From Parabacteroides timonensis (lineage in GTDB: Bacteria; Bacteroidota; Bacteroidia; Bacteroidales; Tannerellaceae), in contig NZ_LT669941.1 in assembly GCF_900128505.1 (NCBI RefSeq), forward strand, positions 3,280,420-3,344,419: a stretch of DNA of 64,000 nt, in the 5' to 3' direction. How positions within the stretch are numbered: the stretch's first letter is position 1; each line of letters begins with the position of its first letter. Below are positions 36,135-44,735 of the stretch, piece by piece. The notes beneath the pieces were generated by a model that made no database searches, was not told the DNA's origin, and saw only the letters and a program-made list of their open reading frames with translations. Position numbers and translations under genes: made by a program.

Positions 36135-36725
36135 ATGATCCAAATAGAAGACACCCTGGTAAGCCTCGACCTGATTGAAGCCAAGTTTCTCTGCGACCTC
36201 AGCCAATGCAAAGGTATTTGCTGCGTAGAAGGCGACTCAGGAGCCCCATTAGACAAAAAAGAAATAGCAGAACTGGAGAAAGTACTCCCGGTTATCTGGG
36301 ACGACCTGGCCCCGGAAGCGCAGGAAATCATAAAGAAGCAAGGTGTTGCCTTCATCGACTGTGAAGGTGATATCGTCACGTCCATCGTCAACGGTAAAGA
36401 CTGTGTCTTCACCTGTTATGACAATGACGGTACCTGCAAATGTGCCATCGAAAAGGCCTATCGCGAAGGAAAAGTATCTTTCTACAAACCGGTATCCTGC
36501 CACCTTTATCCGGTACGCGTCACACAATACAGGGATTTCCGTGCTGTCAACTACGATCGCTGGAAGATTTGTAAAGCCGCTGAGATACTGGGCCAAAAGG
36601 AAAAACTACCTCTATACAAATTCCTCAAAGAACCTCTCACCCGCAAATTCGGGCAGAAATGGTACGAGTCGCTTGTAGAAGTAGCCGAAGAGTGGATCAA
36701 ACAAAAGGAACAGGAAGAAGAATAG
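36135..36725 (+). CDS. DUF3109 family cysteine-rich protein
   Basis: 196 residues from the ATG at 36135 (MIQIEDTLVSLDLIEAKF). A longer frame from a TTG at 36081 would translate the repeat and is rejected. Cysteines are arranged as CDLSQCKGICC near residue 20, then CVFTCYDNDGTCKCAIEKAY near 95-115 and CHLYPVRV near 130, the pattern of DUF3109, which is suspected to hold an iron-sulfur or zinc site and is related to YkgJ-like proteins. The C-terminus is acidic. Function is unknown. Its 3' end meets glsB two bases away in convergent orientation. Confidence 0.85.
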   Translation: MIQIEDTLVSLDLIEAKFLCDLSQCKGICCVEGDSGAPLDKKEIAELEKVLPVIWDDLAPEAQEIIKKQGVAFIDCEGDIVTSIVNGKDCVFTCYDNDGTCKCAIEKAYREGKVSFYKPVSCHLYPVRVTQYRDFRAVNYDRWKICKAAEILGQKEKLPLYKFLKEPLTRKFGQKWYESLVEVAEEWIKQKEQEEE

Positions 36726-36727
36726 TA

Positions 36728-37693
36728 TTATTCTATCTTCCTTATCAAATCAGCCGTCTGTCCCTCTTCCTTCAGGTAAGTTTCGATATGACGTTTCTTC
36801 TTATCTTCGAGGATTTCATTGATGGCAATAAGTATGCCGGTCTCCTCTACATCCCCGAACTCATGGTTGATAGCCGTTCCGAATACACGCATCTTAGGTG
36901 AAAGACTCATATAGGCGTTTACAAGGGGCGGCACATTGATACCGAACTTACGCACTTCCTGGTTCAGTACCTTATAATTTTCCTTGAAGTTATCGTAATG
37001 GAACAAATCCTTCATTTTCTCTATATCCGTATCGGTTTGCAGCGGGTAGACAGGCGTCACCAGCTTGTCTGCATCCGGGAAATGCATACCGAGGAAGTAA
37101 AGGATCATATTACGTGCCTCTGTATTATATGTATTATACATCGTTACCTTCCCGAAATAATACTGCAGGCTCGGATCAACAACCGACAAGGCTCCCAATC
37201 CATCCCACAGATTATCCAGTACAAATAAACCCTTTGCCCCGGCACGTGTAGATTGATATTCTAATGTTACGAAAGAACGGCCCAGTTCGACCGTATAAGG
37301 AAGGAATTCTTTATTAAACTTGTCGGAGAAGTTAAACAAGTGAGAAGTGGCTAACATCGGCTTACCGTTCTCATCAAATTTCACATCCGATCCACACAAG
37401 AAACGATAACCGCCCAGGATTTGTTCATCTTCCGGACTCCACACGATCAACTGACGATAGGCGTCCTCCATCGTATCGAATTCATCTATATCCACCGGAA
37501 AACCTGTACCTCCGCCATAATAACGGAAAGCGATTTCCCGCAGACGTCCGATCTCCTGCATTACACTAGGAGAGTCGTGGGCTGTTACAATATATATTTC
37601 ATTGTTTGATTTATTCGTGCTGCGGAGCTTCTTCTCTTTTGTCAGTTCCGCCTTAAGTACTGCACGGTCAATCGGTTTAATAATGTCTTGCAT
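36728..37693 (-). CDS. glsB: Glycine N-acyltransferase (GNAT-like) for glycine lipids, GlsB
   Basis: 321 residues of the acyl-ACP-dependent N-acyltransferase (OlsB/hemolysin-like GNAT) family: IVTAHDSPSVMQEIGRLREI, FDTMEDAYRQLIVWSPEDEQ, ILGGYRFLCG, VELGRSFVTLEYQ and LWDGLGAL. In Bacteroides GlsB makes N-acyl glycine, which GlsA then acylates on the fatty chain hydroxyl to give glycine lipids. The pairing here with a PlsC-type gene 11 bases upstream supports this role over general ornithine-lipid synthesis, but substrate is inferred from that known pair. Confidence 0.8.
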   Translation of the reverse strand: MQDIIKPIDRAVLKAELTKEKKLRSTNKSNNEIYIVTAHDSPSVMQEIGRLREIAFRYYGGGTGFPVDIDEFDTMEDAYRQLIVWSPEDEQILGGYRFLCGSDVKFDENGKPMLATSHLFNFSDKFNKEFLPYTVELGRSFVTLEYQSTRAGAKGLFVLDNLWDGLGALSVVDPSLQYYFGKVTMYNTYNTEARNMILYFLGMHFPDADKLVTPVYPLQTDTDIEKMKDLFHYDNFKENYKVLNQEVRKFGINVPPLVNAYMSLSPKMRVFGTAINHEFGDVEETGILIAINEILEDKKKRHIETYLKEEGQTADLIRKIE

Positions 37694-37704
37694 ATAAATT
37701 GAGT

Positions 37705-38532
37705 CTATGTTTTCTTGAGATTATAAGCCTGTGTCCTTACCCATTCGGCCCACTCGCCCGGTTTCTTACTACCGTCGAACGTCTGCCACGGGATAGGTTT
37801 CCCGAAATGGATACGGAATGTTTTATGCTTGCACCGGAACATCTCATCCGGCAGATAAAGCATTTCATAGTTCATCTTAATCCCCAGCGCTTTACGCAGA
37901 TTAGCCAGCCGGTAGAAGAAATTGGAATTCCTTCCCTCGAAATAGACCGGAACGATATCCCGTTTATGTTCGACCGCCTTCTGAATAAACGATTTCTTCC
38001 ATTCAGGATCTTGTATCTTCCCGTCTATCTTACGGGAACAAAGACCTGCCGGGAAAGTCACGATCTGATTATCCGAAGTATAAGCCTCATCGATCAGCCG
38101 GGCATTCTTCTTACCCTGCGCACCGTGTTTATTGATAGGGACAAAAATGGACCTTAGATTTGACAAGTAGAGCAACAGATCGTTCACCAGATAACGTATC
38201 TTCCCGCCGTAATGCTTCCCGATCACAGCCGACAAACAGATGCCGTCCAACCCTCCCAGCGGATGATTGGATGCAAAAATATAGCGTCCTTCAGCAGGAA
38301 TATTTTCTTCGTTCACCAGTTCCAGGATCAGGTCGAAGTAACCGATCAACTCCTGCATAAAATCAACCCCATCCTTATCATGATAACGGGTGAGGATATC
38401 ATTCAATTCATTCTGGTGAATGGTACGAATCAGATAATTGACTACAAAACCGGGAATTTTACCGGCCACCGAGGGGGCCTTTTGCTGTAATACCTGTTTT
38501 ACATCAATTTGCGTAATACCTTCTTGTGCCAT
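37705..38532 (-). CDS. glsA: PlsC-type O-acyltransferase for glycine lipids, GlsA
   Basis: 275 residues. The acyltransferase motif NHxxxxD is FASNHPLGGLDG near residue 87, with later motifs IFVPINKHG, VTFPAGLCSRK and IVPVYFEGRNS. It esterifies a second fatty acid onto N-acyl-hydroxyacyl glycine made by GlsB. It is the first gene of the glsA-glsB unit and is divergent from rprX. A -7 box TATCTTTG on the minus strand at 38570-38563 points to this gene. Confidence 0.8.
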   Translation of the reverse strand: MAQEGITQIDVKQVLQQKAPSVAGKIPGFVVNYLIRTIHQNELNDILTRYHDKDGVDFMQELIGYFDLILELVNEENIPAEGRYIFASNHPLGGLDGICLSAVIGKHYGGKIRYLVNDLLLYLSNLRSIFVPINKHGAQGKKNARLIDEAYTSDNQIVTFPAGLCSRKIDGKIQDPEWKKSFIQKAVEHKRDIVPVYFEGRNSNFFYRLANLRKALGIKMNYEMLYLPDEMFRCKHKTFRIHFGKPIPWQTFDGSKKPGEWAEWVRTQAYNLKKT

Positions 38533-38562
38533 ACTACATAACTCTTGTCACTTGTCAGGAGA

Positions 38563-38570
38563 CAAAGATA
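38563..38570 (-). promoter_or_regulatory. -7 box of glsA-glsB
   Basis: Minus-strand TATCTTTG, 31 bases before the glsA ATG, with no clear -33 partner. Confidence 0.4.
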
Positions 38571-38994
38571 TAGCTAATAATTAAATCTGAATGCATTCGG
38601 CAAAAGTTTTTAAGAAGTTTCAATTTCTTATGTTACCGTTCGTTAGCACTCAAATAAAATAAATCGGCAGTTGCATCCGTTATACATATATATTATACTA
38701 CTCCGTATGCCTAAATATGAAGCTGAAACTATTCCCGGCGAATTCATATTTTTTGCATAAGTTGAAACAAAATAATCAATAATTATGTTTTTATACACAA
38801 GAACTAAACTCTAAGTATTCCTCTTGAAAGGGGAATGGTGGTATAAGGCTCTGTTTTCAAGACTAATAGATCGTTTAGTGGCCAATAGGCTAAACTATTT
38901 TTAAGAAAACCAGCCTATGTTTTTTACCTTTTTTGTGTGAATATTAAACTAAAATGAGCGTTATTTGTTCTGTTAAAAAGAGAAAGTATTTGGA
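38571..38994. other. AT-rich divergent intergenic region glsA/rprX with a hairpin
   Basis: This 424-base stretch holds no credible reading frame. A hairpin at 38873-38895, GTTTAG with CTAAAC around GCC-AATA-GGC, is followed by TATTTTT and might be an attenuator in an rprX leader. T-rich boxes near 38918-38937 could be promoter elements, but no clean match to TAnnTTTG was confirmed on the plus strand. Confidence 0.4.
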
Positions 38995-40548
38995 ATGAGG
39001 AAATCTACTATTTGGTTACTCGCTGTTGTAATGGCATTTGCATTTGCCGGTTTGCTTTTCCTTCAGGTTAAGTACGTGAGCATCATACTCAAAAAAAGTA
39101 GCGAGCAATTCAATGAAACAGTAAAAAGAAGCCTGCACCAAGTATCAAAAAACCTGGAGCTAGACGAAACACGCAGATATCTGGAAGAAGATATTAAGCG
39201 TGATGAGAATAATTACCTGCAAAACAGTCAGGATCCGCAAGAGGTTGCCCAGGCAATCACCCAACAGAAGCTGCAGATACAGGATGCAAATGGAAACATA
39301 TTGCATATAGAACAATTACGCAGTTTCAGCCAGAAATTCGAACCCCTGTCGTCGCTCGACAAGAAACAATCGGGTAACAACATTGTCAGTACATCACAGG
39401 ATTTGCAGAAAACATTGAAGCGCCGTATGCAGTATCAGAACGCTTTGATGCAGGAAGTTGTGTATAGTATGGTAACTACTGCAAACCTTAAGCCTATTCA
39501 GGAGCGGGTAGATTTTAAGAAACTGAATAATTACTTAAAATCAGAATTTATTAACAACGGTTTGAACCTGCCGTTCATATTTTTTGTTATTAACAAAGAT
39601 GGCAAAAAAGTGTATCAAAGTGGAGAAATAAAAAAGGAACCTATTGCGTCTGATATAATTACGTATGTATTGTTCCCGAACGATCCTCCCTCAAAACAGA
39701 ATTATATGAAGGTATATTTCCCGACAAAGGGTGATTACATTTCAAGTTCTGTAACATTTATTGTACCATCCGTACTCTTTTCGCTGATACTTTTGGTAAC
39801 ATTTATCTTTACCATATATATAGTATTCCGCCAGAAGAGACTGTCAGAAATGAAGAACGACTTTATCAACAATATGACGCACGAGTTGAAAACACCGGTA
39901 TCAACAATCTCTCTTGCGGCACAGATGTTGAAAGATTCGGATATAACCAAGAGCCCCGATGTGTTTAAACACATCTCAGGAGTTATCAATGATGAAACGA
40001 AACGACTAGGCTTCCTGGTAGAAAAAGTGCTTCAGATGTCGCTGTTCGAACGACAGAAAGCGGCACTTAAGCTGAAAGAAGTAGATGCAAACGACTTGGT
40101 GATCAGCGTAGCTAACACCTTCGTCCTGAAAGTAGAAAAGTATGATGGATCACTCGACATTGACTTACAGGCAACAGACTCGTCCATCTATGTAGATGAA
40201 ATGCACATCACCAATGTATTGTTTAATCTGATGGACAACGCGGTGAAATACCGCCGTCCGGAAGTACCGCTCACATTGATGGTAAGAACCTGGAACGACA
40301 ACAACGGGAAACTGTTGATTGCTGTTGAAGACAACGGGATCGGGATCAAGAAAGAATATCTTAAGAAAGTATTCGACCGCTTCTTCCGGGTACCCACTGG
40401 AAATGTACACGACGTAAAAGGTTTCGGTTTGGGACTTGCTTACGTCCGTAAAATTATCGAGGACCATAAAGGTACGATCCGTGCCGAGATCGGTCCCGGA
40501 AACGTAGGAACAAAATTTATTATTACTTTACCTCTTATAAAAAGTTAG
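38995..40548 (+). CDS. rprX: Sensor histidine kinase RprX
   Basis: 517 residues: membrane helix 1 (about 7-27), a periplasmic sensor domain (about 30-255), helix 2 (about 257-280), the dimerisation H-box MTHELKTPVSTISLAAQM with the phospho-accepting histidine near residue 299, and an HATPase domain with LFNLMDNAVKYR, VEDNGIGIKKEYLKKVFDRF and GFGLGLAYVRKI. Sequence and pairing fit RprX of Bacteroides fragilis, a two-component kinase first found through tetracycline-related regulation. The response regulator follows after 2 bases. Confidence 0.88.
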   Translation: MRKSTIWLLAVVMAFAFAGLLFLQVKYVSIILKKSSEQFNETVKRSLHQVSKNLELDETRRYLEEDIKRDENNYLQNSQDPQEVAQAITQQKLQIQDANGNILHIEQLRSFSQKFEPLSSLDKKQSGNNIVSTSQDLQKTLKRRMQYQNALMQEVVYSMVTTANLKPIQERVDFKKLNNYLKSEFINNGLNLPFIFFVINKDGKKVYQSGEIKKEPIASDIITYVLFPNDPPSKQNYMKVYFPTKGDYISSSVTFIVPSVLFSLILLVTFIFTIYIVFRQKRLSEMKNDFINNMTHELKTPVSTISLAAQMLKDSDITKSPDVFKHISGVINDETKRLGFLVEKVLQMSLFERQKAALKLKEVDANDLVISVANTFVLKVEKYDGSLDIDLQATDSSIYVDEMHITNVLFNLMDNAVKYRRPEVPLTLMVRTWNDNNGKLLIAVEDNGIGIKKEYLKKVFDRFFRVPTGNVHDVKGFGLGLAYVRKIIEDHKGTIRAEIGPGNVGTKFIITLPLIKS

Positions 40549-40550
40549 TT

Positions 40551-41282
40551 ATGGAAGAAAAACTGAAAATCTTCTTTTGTGAAGACGACGAAAACCTGGG
40601 TATGCTATTAAGAGAATACTTACAGGCAAAAGGTTATGTAACTGATCTCTTCTCTGACGGAGAAGCTGGTTACAAAGGTTTCACCAAAGGCAAATATGAT
40701 CTTTGCGTATTAGACGTAATGATGCCGAAAAAAGACGGTTTTACCCTGGCACAGGAAATCCGTTCAATAAATCCTGATATTCCAATCATTTTCCTTACTG
40801 CAAAGACAATGAAGGAAGATATCCTGGAAGGATTCAAGATCGGAGCCGACGATTATCTGACAAAACCGTTCAGCATGGAAGAGCTGTTGCTTCGTATCGA
40901 AGCTATCCTGCGCCGTGTGAAAGGTAAAAAGATGAAAGACATTCCTTTCTACAAGCTGGGTAATTTCTTGTTCGATACACAGAAACAGACACTGGCAATC
41001 GGCGACAAGGTAACAAAGCTGACTACAAAAGAATGCGAATTACTGAGCCTGCTGTGTGCACACGCTAATGAAATTCTGGAACGTAACTATGCACTGAAAA
41101 CTATCTGGGTAGACGATAACTACTTCAATGCCCGTAGCATGGACGTGTATATCACTAAACTTCGTAAACTGTTGAAAGATGATCCAGGTATCGAAATCAT
41201 CAACATCCACGGTAAGGGTTACAAACTGATCACTCCTTCTGGAGAAGAACAGGCCCGCGAAGAAGGTATCCAGGTACTTTAA
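40551..41282 (+). CDS. rprY: OmpR-type response regulator RprY
   Basis: 243 residues: a receiver domain with acidic pocket CEDDEN, the phospho-acceptor in CVLDVMMPKKDGF (about Asp53), FLTAKT and the lysine in LTKPFSMEELLLRI, then a winged-helix DNA-binding domain (about 135-230) with LTTKECELLSLLCAHANE and YFNARSMDVYITKLRKLLKD. It is the partner of RprX. A strong terminator starts 8 bases after the stop. Confidence 0.9.
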   Translation: MEEKLKIFFCEDDENLGMLLREYLQAKGYVTDLFSDGEAGYKGFTKGKYDLCVLDVMMPKKDGFTLAQEIRSINPDIPIIFLTAKTMKEDILEGFKIGADDYLTKPFSMEELLLRIEAILRRVKGKKMKDIPFYKLGNFLFDTQKQTLAIGDKVTKLTTKECELLSLLCAHANEILERNYALKTIWVDDNYFNARSMDVYITKLRKLLKDDPGIEIINIHGKGYKLITPSGEEQAREEGIQVL

Positions 41283-41289
41283 GGAACAT

Positions 41290-41322
41290 ATCCCGGAGGC
41301 TTAAACGGCTCCGGGATTTTTT
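41290..41322 (+). terminator. Terminator of rprXY, overlapping the cstA stop codon
   Basis: Arms ATCCCGGAG (41290-41298) and CTCCGGGAT (41309-41317) around a 10-base loop, then TTTTTT. The convergent cstA stop codon (41301-41303) lies inside the loop, so the same hairpin is in both transcripts; on the minus strand a T tract is lacking. Confidence 0.85.
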
Positions 41323-42719
41323 CTCTTCCAGAAAAGGAATGCAACCAGTGTCACTACCGTTATGCTGCAACCTATTATCTGTGAAACCGTAACATTCATA
41401 CCTAATCCTTCAGGAGCGACAAAAATATAGGTGGAACAAACGGCTGTCATAAACAGGGCAGGGATCAGGGTTACGATATACGGCTTCTTCGAACGGGCAA
41501 GAAAGACCGTCAACGCCCAAAGGGTAAAGACTGCCAACGTCTGATTTGTCCAGGCAAAATAACGCCAGATCATATCGAAACCATCCTTATCTTTTAAACT
41601 GTAAAGTAATATCCCGATCGCTACGATAAACAGAGGGACACAGATCATCAGACGACTAGCCATGCTTTTCTGCTCCTTATGGAGAAAATCTGCTATGATC
41701 AAACGGGCCGAACGGAATGCAGTATCCCCCGAAGTAATCGGAGCAGCAATAACGCCTAATACGGCTAATACACCGCCAACCGTCCCCAGCCACTCTTTAG
41801 TGATACTGTCTACAATCACGGCTGCATTACTTTCACCCATACCATTATTATGATAAAAATAAGTAGCAGCGGCAGCCCAGATCAAAGCCACGATACCTTC
41901 TGTAATCATCGCTCCGAAGAAGACAGGACGTCCGTATTTTTCATTCTTGATACAACGAGCCATCAACGGACTTTGAGTAGCATGGAAACCGGAAATGGCT
42001 CCACAGGCAATACTCACAAACATAATCGGAAAGATAGGAAGATTTTCCGGATGCGTATTCGCCAGGCCGTCGGTCAGCTCCGGAAGTGGCGGATGGTTCA
42101 CGAACAACATCACAAGAATACCTACTGCCATAAAAAGCAAGGCGGCAGCAAACAAAGGATATATCTTACCTATGATCTTATCGACCGGCAACAAAGTGGC
42201 CAGGATATAATAGATAAATACCACAAATATCCAGAAAGTGGCATCGAGGTATTCCGGAGTCAACTTTGCCAGCAACCCGGCTGGACCGGCAACAAAGACA
42301 GCTCCGACAAGGACCATCAGAATAACGGTAAACCCACGCATGAATTGCTTGAAATTGTTCCCGAGATAACGTCCGATAATTTCAGGCAGACTCTCGCCAT
42401 GATGGCGCAGGGAAAGCATTCCGGCCAGATAATCGTGAACAGCCCCGGCAAAGATCGTGCCCAATACGATCCACAGGAAAGAAGCCACACCAAACTTGGC
42501 TCCCATTATAGCGCCGAATATCGGACCGAGACCGGCAATGTTCAGAAACTGGATCATAAAGACTTTCCAGGAAGACATTGGAATATAATCTACTCCATCC
42601 TGATGAGTGAAAGCTGGAGTTTTACGGGAAGGATCGACCCCGAAGATACGTTCTATAAAAGAGCCGTAAATGAAATAGCCTGCAATAAGAACTGCAAGAC
42701 AACAGATAAAGGTTATCAT
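41301..42719 (-). CDS. cstA: CstA family carbon-starvation/peptide transporter
   Basis: 472 residues with about 12-13 membrane helices. Family marks are VDYIPMSSWKVFMIQFLNIAG, GPIFGAIMGAKFG, HATQSPLMARCIKNE and SGDTAFRSARLI. CstA proteins import peptides or pyruvate. The length is typical of the shorter CstA version of Bacteroidetes; the Escherichia coli protein is longer (about 700). It stands alone between rprXY and the division cluster. Confidence 0.88.
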   Translation of the reverse strand: MITFICCLAVLIAGYFIYGSFIERIFGVDPSRKTPAFTHQDGVDYIPMSSWKVFMIQFLNIAGLGPIFGAIMGAKFGVASFLWIVLGTIFAGAVHDYLAGMLSLRHHGESLPEIIGRYLGNNFKQFMRGFTVILMVLVGAVFVAGPAGLLAKLTPEYLDATFWIFVVFIYYILATLLPVDKIIGKIYPLFAAALLFMAVGILVMLFVNHPPLPELTDGLANTHPENLPIFPIMFVSIACGAISGFHATQSPLMARCIKNEKYGRPVFFGAMITEGIVALIWAAAATYFYHNNGMGESNAAVIVDSITKEWLGTVGGVLAVLGVIAAPITSGDTAFRSARLIIADFLHKEQKSMASRLMICVPLFIVAIGILLYSLKDKDGFDMIWRYFAWTNQTLAVFTLWALTVFLARSKKPYIVTLIPALFMTAVCSTYIFVAPEGLGMNVTVSQIIGCSITVVTLVAFLFWKRKNPGAV

Positions 42720-42818
42720 CGTTTAAAGTTATTAGAATTCGGTCTAGTTCTAAAAGAATGAGTCTAAAAGAAAGCTTGCAATACCAAGCATTTTCATATA
42801 TCAGATAGTGACAGGTTA

Positions 42819-42850
42819 TAACTTATCCCCTCTTGAGAGGAGATAAGTTA
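42819..42850. terminator. Hairpin after yqeY, at the end of the division cluster
   Basis: TAACTTATC-c-CCTC, loop TTGA, GAGG-a-GATAAGTTA forms a 13-bp stem 20 bases beyond the yqeY stop on the minus strand. A T tract is weak on both sides, so it may be a transcript-end stabiliser as much as a terminator. Confidence 0.6.
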
Positions 42851-42869
42851 TTTTCAAAACTATATTATA

Positions 42870-43322
42870 TTAGCTATTCAGCAGGCGTTTTACCGCTTCT
42901 GAAATAGCACGTCCTTCTGCTTTACCCGCAAGCGCTTTGGAAGCCGTTCCCATTACCTTACCCATATCCTGAGGACCGGTAGCACCTACCTGGGCGATAA
43001 TAGCTTTCAATGCTATTTCAAGTTCTTCGGCAGTCATCTGCTTCGGGAGATAAGTTTCCAGCACTTTTACCTGCGCAAGTTCACCCTCTGCCAGGTCTGC
43101 ACGACCTTGCTGGGTGTAAATGTCAGCAGAGTCCTTTCCTTGTTTCACCAGCTTCTGGATAATTTTGGTGGCATCGGTATCCGTCAAAGTATCGTTAGCT
43201 CCCGGAGCAGTCTTTGCTTCGAGGAAGAATTTCTTCACATTTCTCAATGTTTCGAGGGCAACTTTATCTTTTGCCTTCATTGCGTTTTTAATGTCTTCGC
43301 TGACTTTTTCAAACAAATCCAT
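42870..43322 (-). CDS. GatB/YqeY domain protein
   Basis: 150 residues. The protein is a free-standing YqeY domain, the helical tail of GatB that touches tRNA: MDLFEKVSEDIKNAMKAKDK, TLRNVKKFFLEAKTA, KLVKQGKDSADIYTQQGR, DMGKVMGTASKALAGKAEGR. It may take part in tRNA-dependent processes; its own role is not known. It is the last gene of the division and wall cluster, 20 bases after ftsZ. Confidence 0.9.
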   Translation of the reverse strand: MDLFEKVSEDIKNAMKAKDKVALETLRNVKKFFLEAKTAPGANDTLTDTDATKIIQKLVKQGKDSADIYTQQGRADLAEGELAQVKVLETYLPKQMTAEELEIALKAIIAQVGATGPQDMGKVMGTASKALAGKAEGRAISEAVKRLLNS

Positions 43323-43342
43323 ATCTTATTTCTTATTTAAAA

Positions 43343-44707
43343 TTATCGGAAACTTATCACCTTCTTGCCTCCTGTATCCGGTTTCTTTCCTTCGGAACGA
43401 GAAGCTGAAGTATTGACTGCTGTCGATGATACCGGAATTTCTTCACCACCAACCTTCGAACGGGCACGAGCTATTACTTTCGGATCACGGTTATAAGTAG
43501 GATTATCCTCGATCAAGGCAATCAAAGCATCATCGTCCAATTCATCCTGTGTCAATACAACAGCTTTGGCACGGGCTGCAACACGGCGCATACGCTGGCC
43601 GGAAGCTCCGTAATATTTGTCGATCAGATCTTTTTCGGCACGTTCCTTGTTCAAGCGTTCCTCTTCCAGACGAAGTTCCTCCTCAGTCATACGTCCCTGT
43701 TCGATCTGACGTTTTTCAGCGATCTGAGGAATGTCTTCCATACCGAAACCGGTTGCCAGGATCGTCATCTTCACTTTCGAACCGAGAGTGCTGTCGATAG
43801 CCGTACCCCAGATCACTTCGATATCGCGTCCGAAGCGTGACATGAAATCGTGAACATCGTTCATTTCCTCCATACGCAGTTCGGCTTCCTCACCGAACGA
43901 AACGTTGAATAATATCTTTTTGGCATTGAACACATCGTTATTGTTCAACAGCGGAGAGTTCAGTGCATCTTCAATTGCCTGGCGTACACGCCCTTCACCT
44001 TCACCGAAACCGTTACTCATCAAGGCAACACCACCATCTTTCATCGTGGTATTGACATCGGCAAAGTCGAGGTTGATTATACCCGGAAGGGTGATGATCT
44101 CAGCAATGCTCTTAGCAGCAATGGTAAGGGTATCATCGGCTTTTCCAAAAGCATTCGTCATAGTCAGGTCGGAATAGATCTCACGCAAACGTTCGTTGTT
44201 GATAACCAGCAACGCATCCACGTTCTTGCTAATATCTTCAACACCGTTCAGTGCCTGAATGATTTTGCGTTCGCCTTCGAATACGAATGGAATAGTAACG
44301 ATACCGACAGTCAGGATACCCATATCCTTGGCAAAGCGGGCAATTACCGGAGCTGCTCCTGTACCTGTACCACCACCCATTCCGGCAGTGATAAAGACCA
44401 TTTTAGTGCCGTCGCTAAGCATCTTGCGGATATCTTCCATACTTTCTTCGGCAGCCATCATGGCACGTTCGGGTTTGTTGCCGGCTCCCAATCCCTGGGT
44501 GATATTACGCCCCAGCGGTACTTTTACGGGAACGTCGGAACGGTTCAACGCCTGGTTATCGGTGTTACACAAAACGAATGTAACATCATGTATACCTTCC
44601 TTGTACATGTGGGTAACAGCGTTACCTCCACCGCCTCCTACACCAATTACTTTGATGATTTTAGGAGTATCTGTCGGATAATTGAAATTTAATATTGTAT
44701 CGTCCAT
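43343..44707 (-). CDS. ftsZ: Cell division GTPase FtsZ
   Basis: 454 residues. The tubulin signature GGGTGTGAAP lies near residue 113, the N-terminal nucleotide loop is GVGGGGGNAVTHM and the T7 synergy loop is NLDFADVNTTM near 215. FtsZ polymerises into the division ring. The C-terminal tail beyond about residue 320 is long and charged, with a conserved IPAFLR-like element replaced by the Bacteroidetes-type DDALIALIEDNPTYNRDPK segment and a basic end. It follows ftsA by 28 bases. Confidence 0.97.
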   Translation of the reverse strand: MDDTILNFNYPTDTPKIIKVIGVGGGGGNAVTHMYKEGIHDVTFVLCNTDNQALNRSDVPVKVPLGRNITQGLGAGNKPERAMMAAEESMEDIRKMLSDGTKMVFITAGMGGGTGTGAAPVIARFAKDMGILTVGIVTIPFVFEGERKIIQALNGVEDISKNVDALLVINNERLREIYSDLTMTNAFGKADDTLTIAAKSIAEIITLPGIINLDFADVNTTMKDGGVALMSNGFGEGEGRVRQAIEDALNSPLLNNNDVFNAKKILFNVSFGEEAELRMEEMNDVHDFMSRFGRDIEVIWGTAIDSTLGSKVKMTILATGFGMEDIPQIAEKRQIEQGRMTEEELRLEEERLNKERAEKDLIDKYYGASGQRMRRVAARAKAVVLTQDELDDDALIALIEDNPTYNRDPKVIARARSKVGGEEIPVSSTAVNTSASRSEGKKPDTGGKKVISFR

Positions 44708-44735
44708 TGTCTTCCGGTTTTATTACATTCGCTGA

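Noticed and set aside
41850..42761. Long plus-strand frame opposite cstA
   Set aside because: Antisense shadow; composition rich in His, Gln and Lys without any domain, while cstA is clear on the other strand.
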